The notes under the pieces are model-generated. The model was given only the letters and a program-made list of their open reading frames with translations, had not been told where the DNA came from and searched no databases. From NCBI GenBank assembly GCA_041551965.1, contig JBFELU010000039.1, forward strand, positions 1-23,734: a stretch of 23,734 nucleotides of DNA. Reading direction: 5' to 3'. This document shows, piece after piece, positions 1 through 7,297 of the stretch (positions are counted from its first letter, which is position 1; each line of letters starts with the position of its first letter). The translations under genes were made by a program, and so were the position numbers. The DNA is from JBFELU01 sp041551965 (lineage in GTDB: Bacteria > Actinomycetota > Acidimicrobiia > Spongiisociales > UBA11373).

Positions 1-219
1 AATGTCAACACGACGGGCGAGTGCTATGCGGATCCGATCGTGGCCACGATCGCCGATTCGATCATCGCCGCGCTCAAGGCCGGGGGTGCGCGGTTCGACG
101 CCTCCGACCTGATGCCTTCGGCGGTCGGGTCCGGGTCGTTCTGGACCGGCATGAACGAGTGGATGCGCGGTGCGGATACCGCCACGGTGGCAGCCGACAT
201 CGAGGCTTCCTGGCCGTAA
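1..219 (+). CDS. Alpha-glucoside-type ABC transporter solute-binding protein, C-terminal 72 residues (5' truncated by window)
   Basis: The frame is open from base 1 and stops with TAA at 217-219, so only the C-terminus is visible. The tail reads ...SDLMPSAVGSGSFWTGM... and ends in a DIEASWP-type terminus. From memory this matches the end of AglE-like (extracellular family 1) sugar-binding proteins, which carry the same 'GxGxFWTGM..W..G' and 'IEASWP' signature. The protein would be a secreted lipoprotein that captures alpha-glucosides or related sugars and delivers them to the permeases encoded just downstream (332-2415). A strong palindromic terminator or attenuator lies 20 bases after the stop, so the binding protein may be made in excess over the permeases. 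The N-terminal half, with signal peptide and most of the ligand site, lies outside the window, so substrate specificity cannot be judged. Confidence 0.75.
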   Translation, partial: NVNTTGECYADPIVATIADSIIAALKAGGARFDASDLMPSAVGSGSFWTGMNEWMRGADTATVAADIEASWP

Positions 220-238
220 GCCACAACACGAATACGAC

Positions 239-272
239 TCGAAGGGGCGGCCCCGCGGGGCCGCCCCTTCGA
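239..272. terminator. 34-bp perfect palindrome, terminator or attenuator between binding protein and permeases
   Basis: Positions 239-272 equal their own reverse complement over all 34 bases, with the centre at 255/256. Folded as RNA this gives a stem of about 15 G/C-rich pairs with a minimal loop. No T-run follows, as is common for actinobacterial terminators. Its place between a binding-protein stop (219) and the first permease start (332) is the classic position for a partial terminator that lowers permease expression. Confidence 0.65.
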
Positions 273-306
273 CGTCCCCGGCCCTGCTGGGCCGGCCTCT
301 CGATGT

Positions 307-312
307 CTAGAG
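307..312 (+). promoter_or_regulatory. Possible -10 box ahead of the first sugar permease
   Basis: TAGAGT at 307-312 fits the TANNNT -10 pattern and lies 19 bases before the ATG at 332. No convincing -35 is visible. It would give the permeases their own transcript after the palindrome at 239-272. Confidence 0.25.
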
Positions 313-331
313 TGCGGGTCGGGAGGTGGTC

Positions 332-1477
332 ATGTCTGAGCGAGAGCGGCTCCACGAAGTCGTCAAGGAGCGGCCACCGCCCGAGGACGGTCAGACACCC
401 GTGGCCCGGTTGGGCCTGGGCCTTCTACGTTTCTTTTCGGCCTTTGCGGTCCCGGTCGTCGCCTTCATCATCCTGTGGCTGACCTTCGAGTGGCTGCGAG
501 ACGCCGATGCCAACCGGGCGGTGATCGTCCTGGTGGCGGTGGCGGTCGGCGTCCTCGGCGTGTTCCTGCTCTATTGGGCGATGGATTTCGCCGTCAACCG
601 GATGCCGGAGCGATGGCGGGAGAGCGTCCGTCCCTGGGTGTTCGTGGGTCCGGCGCTGGTCATCCTGTCGATCTTCCTGCTGTACCCGGCGATCAACACG
701 ATCGTCGTGTCCTTCCGCGATGCCACCGGGGAGGGTTTCGTCGGCCTCGAGAACTACGGTTTCGTCTTCAGCGACGACGGGATGCTGCGGGCGATCCGCA
801 ACACCGTGGCCTGGATCATCGTCGTGCCCTTCTTTGCAGTGAGCATCGGGCTTGGTTTCGCCGTTCTCGTCGACAAGCTCCAGCGCGGTGAAGCGGTCGC
901 CAAATCGATCATCTTCCTCCCGATGGCCGTTTCGTTCGTCGGCGCCTCGGTGGTGTGGGGCTTGATCTACGACTTCAAGGTGTTCGGGGCCCAGACCGGG
1001 CTGCTCAACGGCATCTGGACCGCTTTCGGTGGCGACCCGGTCTCCTGGCTGTCCAAGGAGCCGTGGAACAACCTCCTCTTGATGGTGATCATGATCTGGA
1101 TGCAGACGGGCTTCGCCATGGTGATCTTGTCTGCGGCCATCAAGTCCGTACCCGACGACATCCTGGAGGCGGCCCGCATCGACGGCGCCACCGAGATCCA
1201 GGTGTTCTGGCGGGTGGTCCTCCCCTCGATCATGTCGACGGTGGTGGTGGTGACCACGACGATGGTGATCAACGTCTTAAAGGTCTTCGACATCGTCTTC
1301 GTGATGACCAACGGTGAGTCGGGCACCGAGGTCATCGCGGAGCAGATGATCCGATGGTTCTTCCGGAATGATCACGACGGGAGAGGAGCGGCGATCGCGG
1401 TGATCCTGTTCCTGGCGATCGTGCCGGTGATGGCGGTCAACGTCCGCCGGTTCCGGGCTGAGGAGGCGATCCGATGA
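332..1477 (+). CDS. Sugar ABC transporter permease, MalF/AglF type
   Basis: This 381-residue inner-membrane protein is one of two permease subunits of a carbohydrate importer. I chose ATG 332 over GTG 326 because GGGAGG at 321-326 sits five bases upstream. A hydrophilic N-terminal tail of about 35 residues is followed by two membrane helices (about 25-90). After the FVGPALVILSIFLLYPAINT segment comes the six-helix binding-protein-dependent transport domain. The cytoplasmic EAA loop that docks the ATPase is clear (EAARIDGATEIQVFWRVVLP, about residue 285). The extra N-terminal helices are typical of the AglF branch. The gene overlaps the next permease by four bases (ATGA), so the two are translationally coupled. 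No ATPase of the MsmK/AglK type is encoded here. The FbpC-like ATPase at 3594-4649 belongs to the opposite-strand iron system. Confidence 0.88.
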   Translation: MSERERLHEVVKERPPPEDGQTPVARLGLGLLRFFSAFAVPVVAFIILWLTFEWLRDADANRAVIVLVAVAVGVLGVFLLYWAMDFAVNRMPERWRESVRPWVFVGPALVILSIFLLYPAINTIVVSFRDATGEGFVGLENYGFVFSDDGMLRAIRNTVAWIIVVPFFAVSIGLGFAVLVDKLQRGEAVAKSIIFLPMAVSFVGASVVWGLIYDFKVFGAQTGLLNGIWTAFGGDPVSWLSKEPWNNLLLMVIMIWMQTGFAMVILSAAIKSVPDDILEAARIDGATEIQVFWRVVLPSIMSTVVVVTTTMVINVLKVFDIVFVMTNGESGTEVIAEQMIRWFFRNDHDGRGAAIAVILFLAIVPVMAVNVRRFRAEEAIR

Positions 1478-2415
1478 CCACCACCACCCCGAAAGAGGTC
1501 TTCGGCACGGAATCGACTCCCACTCCCAGCCTGGTCCGCCGCATCTTCGATCGGTGGCAGGTGAAGGTCGCCATCATCGTGATCTGCGTGCTGTGGCTGA
1601 TCCCCGCCATCGGCCTGCTCATCTCATCGTTCCGGACCTCGGCGCTCATCGAGAGCGAGGGTTGGTGGACGTTCTTCGCCAGGCCGTTCGACACGGCCCA
1701 GTGGACGTTCGACAACTACGCCACGGTGCTCGACCAGCGCGGATTCGGCAACGCGTTCCTGAACAGCCTGGCGGTGGTGATTCCCTCCACCGTGATCCCG
1801 ATCACGGTGGCGGCGTTCGCCGCGTACGCCTTCTCCTGGATGGAGTTCAAGGGCCGGTACATCCTGTTCGTCGCGGTCGTGGGGCTGTTGGTGGTCCCGC
1901 TGCAGATGGCGCTCATCCCACTGCTCCGCCTCTACACGTCGGGTGAGTTCTTCGGGGTCGCCACCCCGTTCCCCCATCCGATCAACGGGACGTACATGGC
2001 GGTGTGGCTCGCCCACACCGGGTTCGGGCTCCCACTGGCCGTCTACCTGTTACGGAACTACATCGGATCGCTGCCTTCGTCGATCATCGAGTCGGCGCAG
2101 ATCGACGGTGCCACGCACTTCCAGATCTTCATCCGGCTCATCGTGCCGCTGTCGGTCCCGGCGTTGGCTTCGTTTGCGATCTTCCAGTTCCTCTGGGTCT
2201 GGAACGACCTGCTGGTCGCATTGGTGTTCTTGGGCGGCACACCCGACGTCCAGGTGATCACGCAGGCCCTCGCCGAGTTGAAAGGCCAGTACGGGCAGTT
2301 CGAACACTTGCTACCGGCCGCCGCCTTCATCTCGATGGCGTTGCCGCTGCTGGTGTTCTTCTCCCTGCAGCGCTACTTCGTCCGCGGCCTGACCGCGGGC
2401 TCGGTCAAGGGCTAG
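1474..2415 (+). CDS. Sugar ABC transporter permease, MalG/AglG type
   Basis: This 313-residue partner of the preceding permease starts at ATG 1474 inside the upstream stop (ATGA overlap). A cytoplasmic N-terminus (about 1-25) leads into six predicted membrane helices. The EAA loop reads ESAQIDGATHFQIFIRLIVP near residue 205, and the family tail (SLQRYFVRGLTAGSVKG) is characteristic of MalG-like subunits. Length matches the family (280-320). Together with the binding protein at 1-219 and the permease at 332-1477 it forms an importer for alpha-glucosides or a related oligosaccharide. Substrate is inferred from the AglE-like binding protein only. The energising ATPase must come from outside the visible region, as with shared MsiK-type ATPases in actinobacteria. 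Confidence 0.9.
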   Translation: MTTTTPKEVFGTESTPTPSLVRRIFDRWQVKVAIIVICVLWLIPAIGLLISSFRTSALIESEGWWTFFARPFDTAQWTFDNYATVLDQRGFGNAFLNSLAVVIPSTVIPITVAAFAAYAFSWMEFKGRYILFVAVVGLLVVPLQMALIPLLRLYTSGEFFGVATPFPHPINGTYMAVWLAHTGFGLPLAVYLLRNYIGSLPSSIIESAQIDGATHFQIFIRLIVPLSVPALASFAIFQFLWVWNDLLVALVFLGGTPDVQVITQALAELKGQYGQFEHLLPAAAFISMALPLLVFFSLQRYFVRGLTAGSVKG

Positions 2416-2434
2416 AAGAGGGAAGGATCCGAGG

Positions 2435-2971
2435 GTGGCCGACATCGATCCCCGGCCCCTTTCTTCGCGCCGCAAATGGACCGCAGTCGGGGTGGCGACC
2501 GTCGTCGAACTGGTGTCTTTCTGGGCGATCATCGTGGGTGTCGCCCGGGGCATCGAAGACGAAGAAGCCGGCTCGGCGGCCGGACCGTTCGCCCTCGGCT
2601 TTGCGCTCGTCCCGTTCGCCTTCCTGGTGCTGGCCTTCATGTCGAGCCACCGCCGCGCTCCCGGAGCGGTCATGCGAGCCATGGGAGTGTGGCTCCTGGC
2701 CGGCCTCCCGATGATCCTCTTCGTCGACCCCGCAGCCGGGATGGCGGCCGGATACGGGCTCGGGGGCGCCATCGCCTTGCGCGCCGACGAGGAGCACAGC
2801 TTCAAGGCCCGCTTCTGGTGGGCGATCGCCCTGGTGGTCTACGTGGTGATCCTGGTCCTGGGCCGGATCGCCCCCGGGCCCGGAGCGCTCTCGGCCAGCC
2901 TGCTGCCGTTCGCCACGGTGGCATTCGCCGACTACGTCATGGAACAGAAAGCGGTGGCGGAAGGTAGGTGA
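2435..2971 (+). CDS. Unknown integral membrane protein (178 aa)
   Basis: I do not recognise a family. GTG 2435 is preceded by GGAAGG at 2421-2426, and the gene begins 19 bases after the permease stop, which suggests co-transcription. The protein has a short charged N-terminus followed by four to five hydrophobic segments (about residues 14-36, 50-69, 82-107, 127-145 and 150-168). The soluble loops contain acidic patches (IEDEEAG near 40, RADEEH near 115). There is no signal peptide cleavage site and no known catalytic motif. It could be an accessory protein of the sugar transporter or an unrelated passenger. Codon use looks like that of its neighbours. The existence of the gene is fairly sure from frame, RBS and hydrophobic periodicity; the function is unknown. 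Confidence 0.7.
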   Translation: MADIDPRPLSSRRKWTAVGVATVVELVSFWAIIVGVARGIEDEEAGSAAGPFALGFALVPFAFLVLAFMSSHRRAPGAVMRAMGVWLLAGLPMILFVDPAAGMAAGYGLGGAIALRADEEHSFKARFWWAIALVVYVVILVLGRIAPGPGALSASLLPFATVAFADYVMEQKAVAEGR

Positions 2972-3039
2972 CCGAGGCGGGAACCGGGCCGGCCGTAGCA
3001 ACGTCGAATCAATGACCAAGACAGAAAAGGAGTCAGGAA

Positions 3040-3501
3040 ATGAAGCGTATCGTTGCGGTCCTGCTGCTCGGCGCAGTGCTCGTCGCGGCGTGCGGCGACG
3101 AGACGAACGGCGATGCGGCAGAGGTCCCCTCGGAGCCGACCATCTCCGATGGTCTTCCCCCCGCAGACGACGATGCAACCTTCCCGGCGGGGATGGGCCC
3201 CGGCATCTCGGTCGCCGAGGCCCTGGAGTCGACGTTGGATGGGCCGCTGCTCGTCAACGGCTTCGTGTTCGTCTACGCCGACGGATCGGTCGTGCTCGCC
3301 GACGTGATGGCCGAGTCCTTCCCGCCTCAACCCGCCGGAGCAACGATCATGGTCGAGGGGCTCGATCTCATGCAGGTTCCGCTCACCGAGGGGCCCACCG
3401 ACGCCGAGATCGAGATCACCGCCTGGACCGATCTGCCGGTGCAGCTCCTCGGTGAGATCGTCGACGGGGTGTTCCACGGCAACTCGGTGGCGTCGGCCTA
3501 G
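3040..3501 (+). CDS. Unknown secreted lipoprotein (153 aa)
   Basis: ATG 3040 has a good ribosome site (AAGGAG at 3027-3032). The N-terminus is a lipoprotein signal: MKR, a hydrophobic stretch, then the lipobox VAAC with Cys18 as the lipidated residue. An acidic, proline-rich linker follows (about 19-55), then a compact domain rich in short beta strands (about 55-150). That domain contains LLVNGFVFVYADG and AESFPPQPAG. Small OB-like or beta-barrel domains of this look occur in actinobacterial lipoproteins of unknown role, and I cannot name a family. It lies 68 bases after the membrane-protein gene on the same strand and ends facing the iron-transport genes. It probably faces the cell exterior, anchored to the membrane. 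Confidence 0.72.
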   Translation: MKRIVAVLLLGAVLVAACGDETNGDAAEVPSEPTISDGLPPADDDATFPAGMGPGISVAEALESTLDGPLLVNGFVFVYADGSVVLADVMAESFPPQPAGATIMVEGLDLMQVPLTEGPTDAEIEITAWTDLPVQLLGEIVDGVFHGNSVASA

Positions 3502-3514
3502 CGCGAGGACTCAA

Positions 3515-3568
3515 GCCCGCGTGGCCTTGCGGAGACCGGAGGCCTCCAGAACGTTGCCTGCCACGGGC
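3515..3568. terminator. Possible bidirectional terminator in the convergent gap
   Basis: The 92-base gap between the lipoprotein stop (3501) and the ATPase stop (3594, minus strand) holds inverted arms GCCCGCGTGGC (3515-3525) and GCCACGGGC (3560-3568). They pair apart from a two-base bulge. Inside them is a 10-base perfect palindrome, GGAGGCCTCC, at 3538-3547. No T-run is seen. Position and symmetry suggest a shared terminator for the two converging operons. Confidence 0.4.
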
Positions 3569-3593
3569 GCCCTCCTACTCGGCGGATGCAACG

Positions 3594-4649
3594 CTAGTGC
3601 CGGTGCCCCTCGGTCACGGGAAAGGTCACCACCTCCCGGATCGAGACGGATACCCGATCACCCGGCAGCAGCGAAGGGCTGGGTCCCAATCGGGACAGCA
3701 AGCGCCGCCCCCCGTCGAGGTGGACCAGCACCAGTTGGTCGTGCCCGTAGAACTCACGGGCGGCCACCCGGGCGGTGCCGTTCGGATCCGGTCTGAGCCC
3801 GACCGACTCGGGCCGGATCATGACCTCGACGTTGCCGGACAGCCCGGCCAGGTCCGCTTCCAAGGGGAAGGTCCCCAGCGGGGTCTCCACCCGGCCGTCG
3901 GCAGCGATGCCGTCCACGAACTCGGCCTCCCCCAGGAACCGGGCCACCCAGCAGTCGCCCGGCCTCCGATACAGTTCCGACGGCTCGGCGATCTGCACCA
4001 CCCGGCCGTCCCGCATCACGGCCACGGCGTCGCTCATCGCCATGGCCTCCTCCTGGTCGTGGGTGACGAACACGGCGGTCGTTCGGGCTTCGACCAGGAT
4101 GGCGCGGACTTCGCGGCGGACCCGATCACGGCGCGGTGCGTCGAGGTTCGAGAACGGCTCGTCGAGCAGGATCACGTGCGGCTCCGGGGCCAGCGCCCTG
4201 GCGAGCGCCACCCGCTGCTGTTCGCCACCACTGAGCTCGTGCGGCATCCGGTGACCCGCATCACCGAGCCCGACGAGGTCCAGCACCTCGTCCACCCTGC
4301 CCCGCCGGTCCCGGCCGTCGAGGCCGTAGGCCACGTTGGCCGCCACGCTCAGGTGGGGAAACAGGGCGTACTCCTGGAAGACCATTCCCACCTTGCGATC
4401 CTCGGGCGGGACCATGAGGCGGTCGTCGACCATGCGGCGACCGGCGATGTCGACCGTGCCGGCATCGGGCTGCTCGAAACCGGCGACGATGCGCAGTGCG
4501 GTGGTCTTCCCCGACCCTGATGGGCCGAGCAAGCCGAGAATCGACCCGGCCGGCACCTCGAGATCGAAGGCGGCGAGGGCCGTCAAGGATCCGTAGCGCT
4601 TGGCGACGCCGGCGCATCGGATGGCGAGGTCGGTGCCGTCAGCGTTCAT
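3594..4649 (-). CDS. fbpC: Iron(III)-type ABC transporter ATP-binding protein
   Basis: This 351-residue cytoplasmic ATPase powers iron(III) import. From the chosen start it shows Walker A GPSGSGKT (42-49), the Q-loop Gln at 92 (FQEYALFPHLS), signature LSGGEQQRVALARAL (139-153), Walker B ILLDE (160-164), D-loop Asp170 and switch His197 (VTHDQEEAMAMSD). A TOBE-like C-terminal regulatory domain follows (about 235-345). The FQEYALFPHLS and CysA/PotA/FbpC-like order, plus the FbpA and FbpB neighbours, indicate the ferric subclass. I prefer ATG 4649, which overlaps the permease stop by 11 bases. Longer in-frame starts at 4670 and 4721 add a non-conserved leader and lie inside the permease gene. No strong ribosome site precedes any of these, so coupled translation is likely. 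Last gene of a three-gene operon. Confidence 0.9.
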   Translation of the reverse strand: MNADGTDLAIRCAGVAKRYGSLTALAAFDLEVPAGSILGLLGPSGSGKTTALRIVAGFEQPDAGTVDIAGRRMVDDRLMVPPEDRKVGMVFQEYALFPHLSVAANVAYGLDGRDRRGRVDEVLDLVGLGDAGHRMPHELSGGEQQRVALARALAPEPHVILLDEPFSNLDAPRRDRVRREVRAILVEARTTAVFVTHDQEEAMAMSDAVAVMRDGRVVQIAEPSELYRRPGDCWVARFLGEAEFVDGIAADGRVETPLGTFPLEADLAGLSGNVEVMIRPESVGLRPDPNGTARVAAREFYGHDQLVLVHLDGGRRLLSRLGPSPSLLPGDRVSVSIREVVTFPVTEGHRH

Positions 4650-6216
4650 CGGTTCGGGTGGTGAGGACATACATGGGCACCGCGGAGACGGCCAGCAACA
4701 GTAGTGCGGGCGCAGCGGCACGCGAGTAGAGGAGGTCGTCGGCCGCCGACCAGACGTCGACGGCGAGCGTGTCGAACCCGGTGGGGCGCAACAGCAATGT
4801 GATCGGGAGCTCCTTCATCGTGGTCAGGAACACCAGGACGGCGCCGGCCAGCAAGCCCTTCCAGATGAGCGGGACCGTGACCCGGCTCAGGGTGGCCAGC
4901 GGTCCTCGCCCCAGCCCCCGGGAGGCCTCCTCGAGGCTCGGGTCCACCTGCAGCAACGCCGCCTTTCCCGCCCCGAGCGCTTCGGCGAAGAAGACCGAGG
5001 CGTAGACCACGACCATGAGTGCCAGGCTCTGGTACAGACCACCGAGGTAGCGAGAGGCGAAGAACACCACCGCGAGACCCACCGTGATGTGGGGCAGCGC
5101 AAACATCACGTAGATGGACCGCTCCAGCCAGGCGGTGCGGCGCGAGACGTGGCGCACCACCAGCACCGAGGTGGGGATGGCGGCCACGAATGCCACTGCT
5201 CCGGCGAGGGTGGCGCCGGTCAGCGATCCGGCTATGGCCCCCCAATCGATGATCGCTCTGCCTTCCCGGGCCAACCACGACAGCAGCGCGGCGATCGGAA
5301 TCCCGAGGGCGAAGAGCGCGAGGACGATCAAGGCCGCGGTGGCGGCGGCGGTCTGGCGGCCGGTGAGCGGTACCGAGAGGGAAGGGGACGGCACGTGCGG
5401 TGTGGCATACGAGGCCCTGCTTCGTGATCGCTCCTCGGCCCACAGCACCGTCAGGGCGACCGCCACCAGCACCACGGCCAGGACGGCCGCCGGGGTCCGG
5501 TCCAGCCGGCCGGCGTACTGGGCGTAGATGACCCTGGTGAAGGCGTCGAACCGCATCAGGGATACCGCCCCGAAGTCCGACAGGGTGTACAGGGCGACGA
5601 GCAACGCTCCGGCCGCCACCGAGGGCCGGAGCTGGGGGAGCACGATCGTGCGAAAGACCCGCCACGGTGAGGCGCCGAGGCCCCGGGCGGCGTCCTCCTG
5701 TGCTCTGCCGATCCTCCGCAGTGCCGCGGCAGCGACCAAGTAGACGAAGGGGTAGGTGGCGATGGTCAATGCCAACCAGGCCCCCCAGAACCCACCGGCC
5801 CGCGGCACGGCGATCCCGGTGGCATCGGCGATCAAGCCGTTGTCCCCAAACGCCGATCGCAGCGCCAGGGCCACCACGTAGGACGGGATCACGAGCGGCA
5901 GTGCCACCACGACCGTCCAGACTCTTCGCCCCCACAGCTGCGTTCGGGTGGTGAGCCAGGCCGCTCCGATCCCGATGCCGCTTGCCGAGGCCACGACCGC
6001 CGTGGTGAGGGCCAACGTGTTGCCGAGTAGTTCGGCGGTTCGCGTCGACCAGAACGTCGCCACGGCCGAGGAACCGCCGGTGGCGACCCGTACCAGCATC
6101 GCTGCGAAAGGAACGAACACCGGCACGAGTGCAGCGCCGGCGATGAGCCACATCCACAGAGGGGCGGATGTTGTGATCGAGCCGCGGCGCCCCCGTACCC
6201 GGCTCGCCGTGATCAC
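4639..6216 (-). CDS. fbpB: Iron(III)-type ABC transporter permease, fused double-domain
   Basis: This 525-residue membrane protein carries two transport domains in one chain, the usual FbpB/SfuB design. About twelve helices are predicted. The first EAA loop reads EDAARGLGASPWRVFRTIVL (about residue 170) and the second EEASRGLGRGPLATLSRVTV (about 430). The duplicated loops let one polypeptide contact both ATPase copies. The start is GTG 6216, which overlaps the stop of the binding-protein gene as GTGA. No better ATG lies nearby and the N-terminus MITASRVRGRRG is a plausible positively charged cytoplasmic leader. The gene lies between the binding lipoprotein and the ATPase in a compact operon. 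Transport of other trivalent metals or of phosphonate-like ligands is possible in relatives, but the binding protein supports iron. Confidence 0.9.
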   Translation of the reverse strand: MITASRVRGRRGSITTSAPLWMWLIAGAALVPVFVPFAAMLVRVATGGSSAVATFWSTRTAELLGNTLALTTAVVASASGIGIGAAWLTTRTQLWGRRVWTVVVALPLVIPSYVVALALRSAFGDNGLIADATGIAVPRAGGFWGAWLALTIATYPFVYLVAAAALRRIGRAQEDAARGLGASPWRVFRTIVLPQLRPSVAAGALLVALYTLSDFGAVSLMRFDAFTRVIYAQYAGRLDRTPAAVLAVVLVAVALTVLWAEERSRSRASYATPHVPSPSLSVPLTGRQTAAATAALIVLALFALGIPIAALLSWLAREGRAIIDWGAIAGSLTGATLAGAVAFVAAIPTSVLVVRHVSRRTAWLERSIYVMFALPHITVGLAVVFFASRYLGGLYQSLALMVVVYASVFFAEALGAGKAALLQVDPSLEEASRGLGRGPLATLSRVTVPLIWKGLLAGAVLVFLTTMKELPITLLLRPTGFDTLAVDVWSAADDLLYSRAAAPALLLLAVSAVPMYVLTTRTDER

Positions 6217-7205
6217 AGCAGGCCGGCCTCGGCCACGAGGTCGGTGGCGAGATCGAGCACCCCGGCCAGGTCGGACAGATCGAGGTCGGGTGGGCTCAGG
6301 CTCTCCAGGGGCGGCAGATCGGGCGACTGGGCGACCCCCGCCACGAGGGGGTACTCGAAGGTCTCGGTGACGAAGAAGCGTTGGGCCGCTTCGGAGAGCA
6401 GGAACCGCACGAAGGTGAGCGCCGCATCCACGTCATCGGTTGCCTCGAGGATCCCGACACCGGCCGGCATCACCAGGGCACCGGCACCCCCGACGAGGAA
6501 GTGATTGGCGGCGTGGGTCGATCCGACCTCGGCCGCTCGGCTCAGCGGGTAGTAGTGATTGACGAGACCGAACTCGATCTCTGCCTCGTCGATGGCGGCG
6601 ACGATGACCGAGTTCTTGGGATACGTGAGGGGGCGGTTGGCGGCGATGCCCTCCAACCATGTTCGCGTGGCCTCCTCGCCGTCGAGCAGGATCATGGCCG
6701 CCACCGACGCCAGGAACGACCCGTTGGTGGGTGCGATCCCCAGCCGTCCCCGCCACACCGGGTCGGTGAGCGCCTGGAGATCGCGGGGGAGCGCGGCAGG
6801 GTCGAGTATCCGAGAGTCGTAGGCGATCACTCGTGAACGCCCCGACGTCCCCACCCAGCGACCCTCCCCGTCGGAGAACCCGGGCCGCACGAGCCGGAGC
6901 ACGTCCTCGGGGAGCGGCAACAGGAGCCCTTCGAGGGCGACGGCACCCAGCGAGGCCGGATCGACGGCGAAGAACACGTCGGCCGGAGTGTTTCCCCCCT
7001 CCTCGCGCAAGGTGGCGGCGAGATCGGTGCTGTTGGCGTAGCGCACCTCGAGATCGATGCCGGTTTCTGTTTCGAAACGGTCCAGGAGGGGAGCCACCAG
7101 CTCCTCGTTGCGGCCCGAGTACACGGTGAGCGTGTCGCCGTCGCCGGAGCAGGCGGTGGCGACGATCGCCAGGGCCAGGAATGGGAGCATGATGGAGCGC
7201 TGCAC
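6213..7205 (-). CDS. fbpA: Iron(III)-binding lipoprotein of ABC transporter
   Basis: This 330-residue binding protein begins at GTG 7205 as proposed here: MQRS, a hydrophobic core, then the lipobox ATAC with Cys19. The mature part starts like FbpA (TLTVYSGRNEELV, 25-37) and contains the adjacent tyrosines that bind ferric iron in this family (VNHYYPLSR, Tyr218 and Tyr219). The rest follows the family order: NSTDLAATL near 58, NTPADVFF near 72 and TNGSF near 160. A start at TTG 7214 (AGGGGG six bases upstream) or ATG 7190 is also possible. I prefer GTG 7205 because a -35/-10 pair places the transcription start exactly there, giving a leaderless mRNA and a normal lipoprotein signal. The gene heads the fbpABC operon and is divergent from a DtxR-like regulator, the expected arrangement for metal-controlled uptake. 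Confidence 0.87.
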   Translation of the reverse strand: MQRSIMLPFLALAIVATACSGDGDTLTVYSGRNEELVAPLLDRFETETGIDLEVRYANSTDLAATLREEGGNTPADVFFAVDPASLGAVALEGLLLPLPEDVLRLVRPGFSDGEGRWVGTSGRSRVIAYDSRILDPAALPRDLQALTDPVWRGRLGIAPTNGSFLASVAAMILLDGEEATRTWLEGIAANRPLTYPKNSVIVAAIDEAEIEFGLVNHYYPLSRAAEVGSTHAANHFLVGGAGALVMPAGVGILEATDDVDAALTFVRFLLSEAAQRFFVTETFEYPLVAGVAQSPDLPPLESLSPPDLDLSDLAGVLDLATDLVAEAGLL

Positions 7206-7241
7206 GAGCGCCAAGCTATTCCCCCTATCGCCGTAGTGCAA
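7206..7241 (-). promoter_or_regulatory. Promoter of the iron-transport operon, apparently leaderless
   Basis: Read on the minus strand, TTGCAC (7241-7236) and TAGCTT (7218-7213) are separated by exactly 17 bases. The first base of the proposed GTG codon (7205) lies seven bases after the -10 box, where transcription would begin. Spacing and both hexamers are good matches to a housekeeping sigma factor. Confidence 0.55.
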
Positions 7242-7275
7242 AACGCCTAACATCGCCTGCAAGGCAGACCTGACA
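7242..7275. promoter_or_regulatory. Candidate metalloregulator operator between divergent promoters
   Basis: This stretch lies just upstream of the fbpA -35 box and before the regulator's -10 box. It holds a GCCTAAC half-site (7246-7252), which resembles half of the DtxR/IdeR box, and short dyads GCCT-GCA-AGGC (7256-7266) and AGG-CAGA-CCT. No full 19-base iron box is present, so this is a position-based guess for where the regulator at 7298 binds. Confidence 0.3.
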
Positions 7276-7285
7276 CCCCTCCGGC

Positions 7286-7297
7286 TAGCATGGCGCC
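7286..7297 (+). promoter_or_regulatory. -10 box of the metalloregulator gene, leaderless arrangement
   Basis: TAGCAT (7286-7291) fits TANNNT and lies six bases before ATG 7298, so transcription should begin at or next to the start codon. No Shine-Dalgarno sequence is visible ahead of the gene, which agrees with a leaderless mRNA. No clear -35. Confidence 0.5.

Noticed and set aside
4650..4721. Longer fbpC start at 4670 or 4721
   Set aside because: The extra residues are not conserved, no ribosome site precedes them, and they would lie further inside the permease gene.
7236..7260. Full 19-base DtxR/IdeR iron box in the fbpA-regulator gap
   Set aside because: Only one half-site (GCCTAAC) matches. 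The other half agrees at about one base in eight, so a standard iron box is not supported.
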